The position numbers were made by a program, and so were the translations under genes. DNA of 64,000 nt from Treponema sp. GTDB lineage: Bacteria > Spirochaetota > Spirochaetia > Treponematales > Treponemataceae. Within the stretch, counting starts at the first letter, position 1. Each line of letters opens with the position of its first letter. The notes under the pieces were generated by a model that had not been told where the DNA came from, did no database searches, and saw nothing but the letters and a program-made list of their open reading frames with translations. Positions 63,905 to 64,000 of the stretch are shown here, in pieces. The stretch is from the NCBI GenBank assembly GCA_002749205.1, contig PDOP01000043.1, positions 19,075 to 83,074 of the forward strand. Direction: 5' to 3'.

Positions 63905-64000
63905 GTGCTTATTCAGAACACCGGAGAGAATGATAAAAATCACAAAAGTGATTTTTATCAAACAAATCGCTTAACCTGATTTTAACGACCGAAGTCTATC
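63905..64000 (-). repeat. Family 1 folded repeat, copy 11 (variant B, cut by the window edge)
   Basis: ACACCGGAG box, a perfect hairpin TGATAAAAATCAC / GTGATTTTTATCA, then CGCTTAACCTGATTTT and CGACCGAAGTCTATC, almost identical to the left end of copy 10. The remainder lies outside the window. Confidence 0.75.

Noticed and set aside
4851-64000. Folded repeats as integron attC sites (T. denticola carries an integron)
   Set aside because: AAC near the left and GTTAAG near the right of some family 1 copies recall attC core sites, but the R/L boxes are not complementary or constant, several copies lack them, and flanking genes are housekeeping genes rather than cassettes.

Overview
The window looks like chromosomal DNA from a host-associated Treponema (Spirochaetota). 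It is AT-rich and densely coded. Gene order and families match Treponema: mltG-dnaG-rpoD-zinc ribbon-rnpB, then TPR-mreB-mreC-mreD-mrdA-rodA; ileS followed by a clear homologue of the T. pallidum lipoprotein TP0453; an rsbU/rsbV/rsbW-like cassette; and secF-secD-yajC. I see no tRNA, rRNA, CRISPR array, prophage or transposase gene.

Layout. 0-6 kb (minus): a GH13 alpha-amylase family gene cut by the left edge, a DUF4349 lipoprotein, a YggS-type PLP protein and a DUF2804 protein. 6.6-7.7 kb (plus): a HAD phosphatase. 7.8-13 kb (minus): a four-gene sugar/nucleoside-type ABC importer with a DUF3798-type binding lipoprotein. 13.6-19 kb: an Opp/Dpp importer (B, C, D, F) interrupted by an inverted lipoprotein gene that carries 15 copies of TTTG in its leader. 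19-22 kb (minus): RluA-type pseudouridine synthase, a membrane protein and photolyase. 22.3-27.5 kb (plus): Hsp33, a LysM protein, a lytic transglycosylase and an Hsp20 with a perfect sigma-54 promoter. 27.5-35.3 kb: dehydrogenase, exported and pseudo-receiver proteins, zinc ribbons, the TP0453-like lipoprotein and IleS. 35.8-44 kb: endonuclease III, SecF/SecD/YajC, S21, a propeller/NodB-like exported protein and two unknowns. 44.3-49.1 kb: an XRE regulator, the Rsb partner-switching cassette and two unknowns. 49.3-50.9 kb: KDPG aldolase and a HAD protein. 51.1-63.7 kb: the mltG-dnaG-rpoD-rnpB and rod-shape/cell-wall clusters.

The most unusual content lies between the genes. Nearly every larger intergenic gap holds one or two members of four families of folded repeats. 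Family 1 has 11 copies, family 2 three, family 3 two and family 4 two. In each family short single-stranded motifs are conserved, while the stem sequences differ from copy to copy and stay complementary. Families 1 and 3 also share small hairpins capped by varying GNRA loops. This is what structured RNA (or single-stranded DNA hairpin) elements should look like. They could be members or relatives of the Treponema denticola RNA motifs TD-1/TD-2, which I cannot test here. Further points of interest are a phase-variable lipoprotein, a three-repeat upstream activating site for the sigma-54 hsp20 promoter, and four genes whose predicted promoters put the transcript start at or within a few bases of the start codon (leaderless mRNAs).
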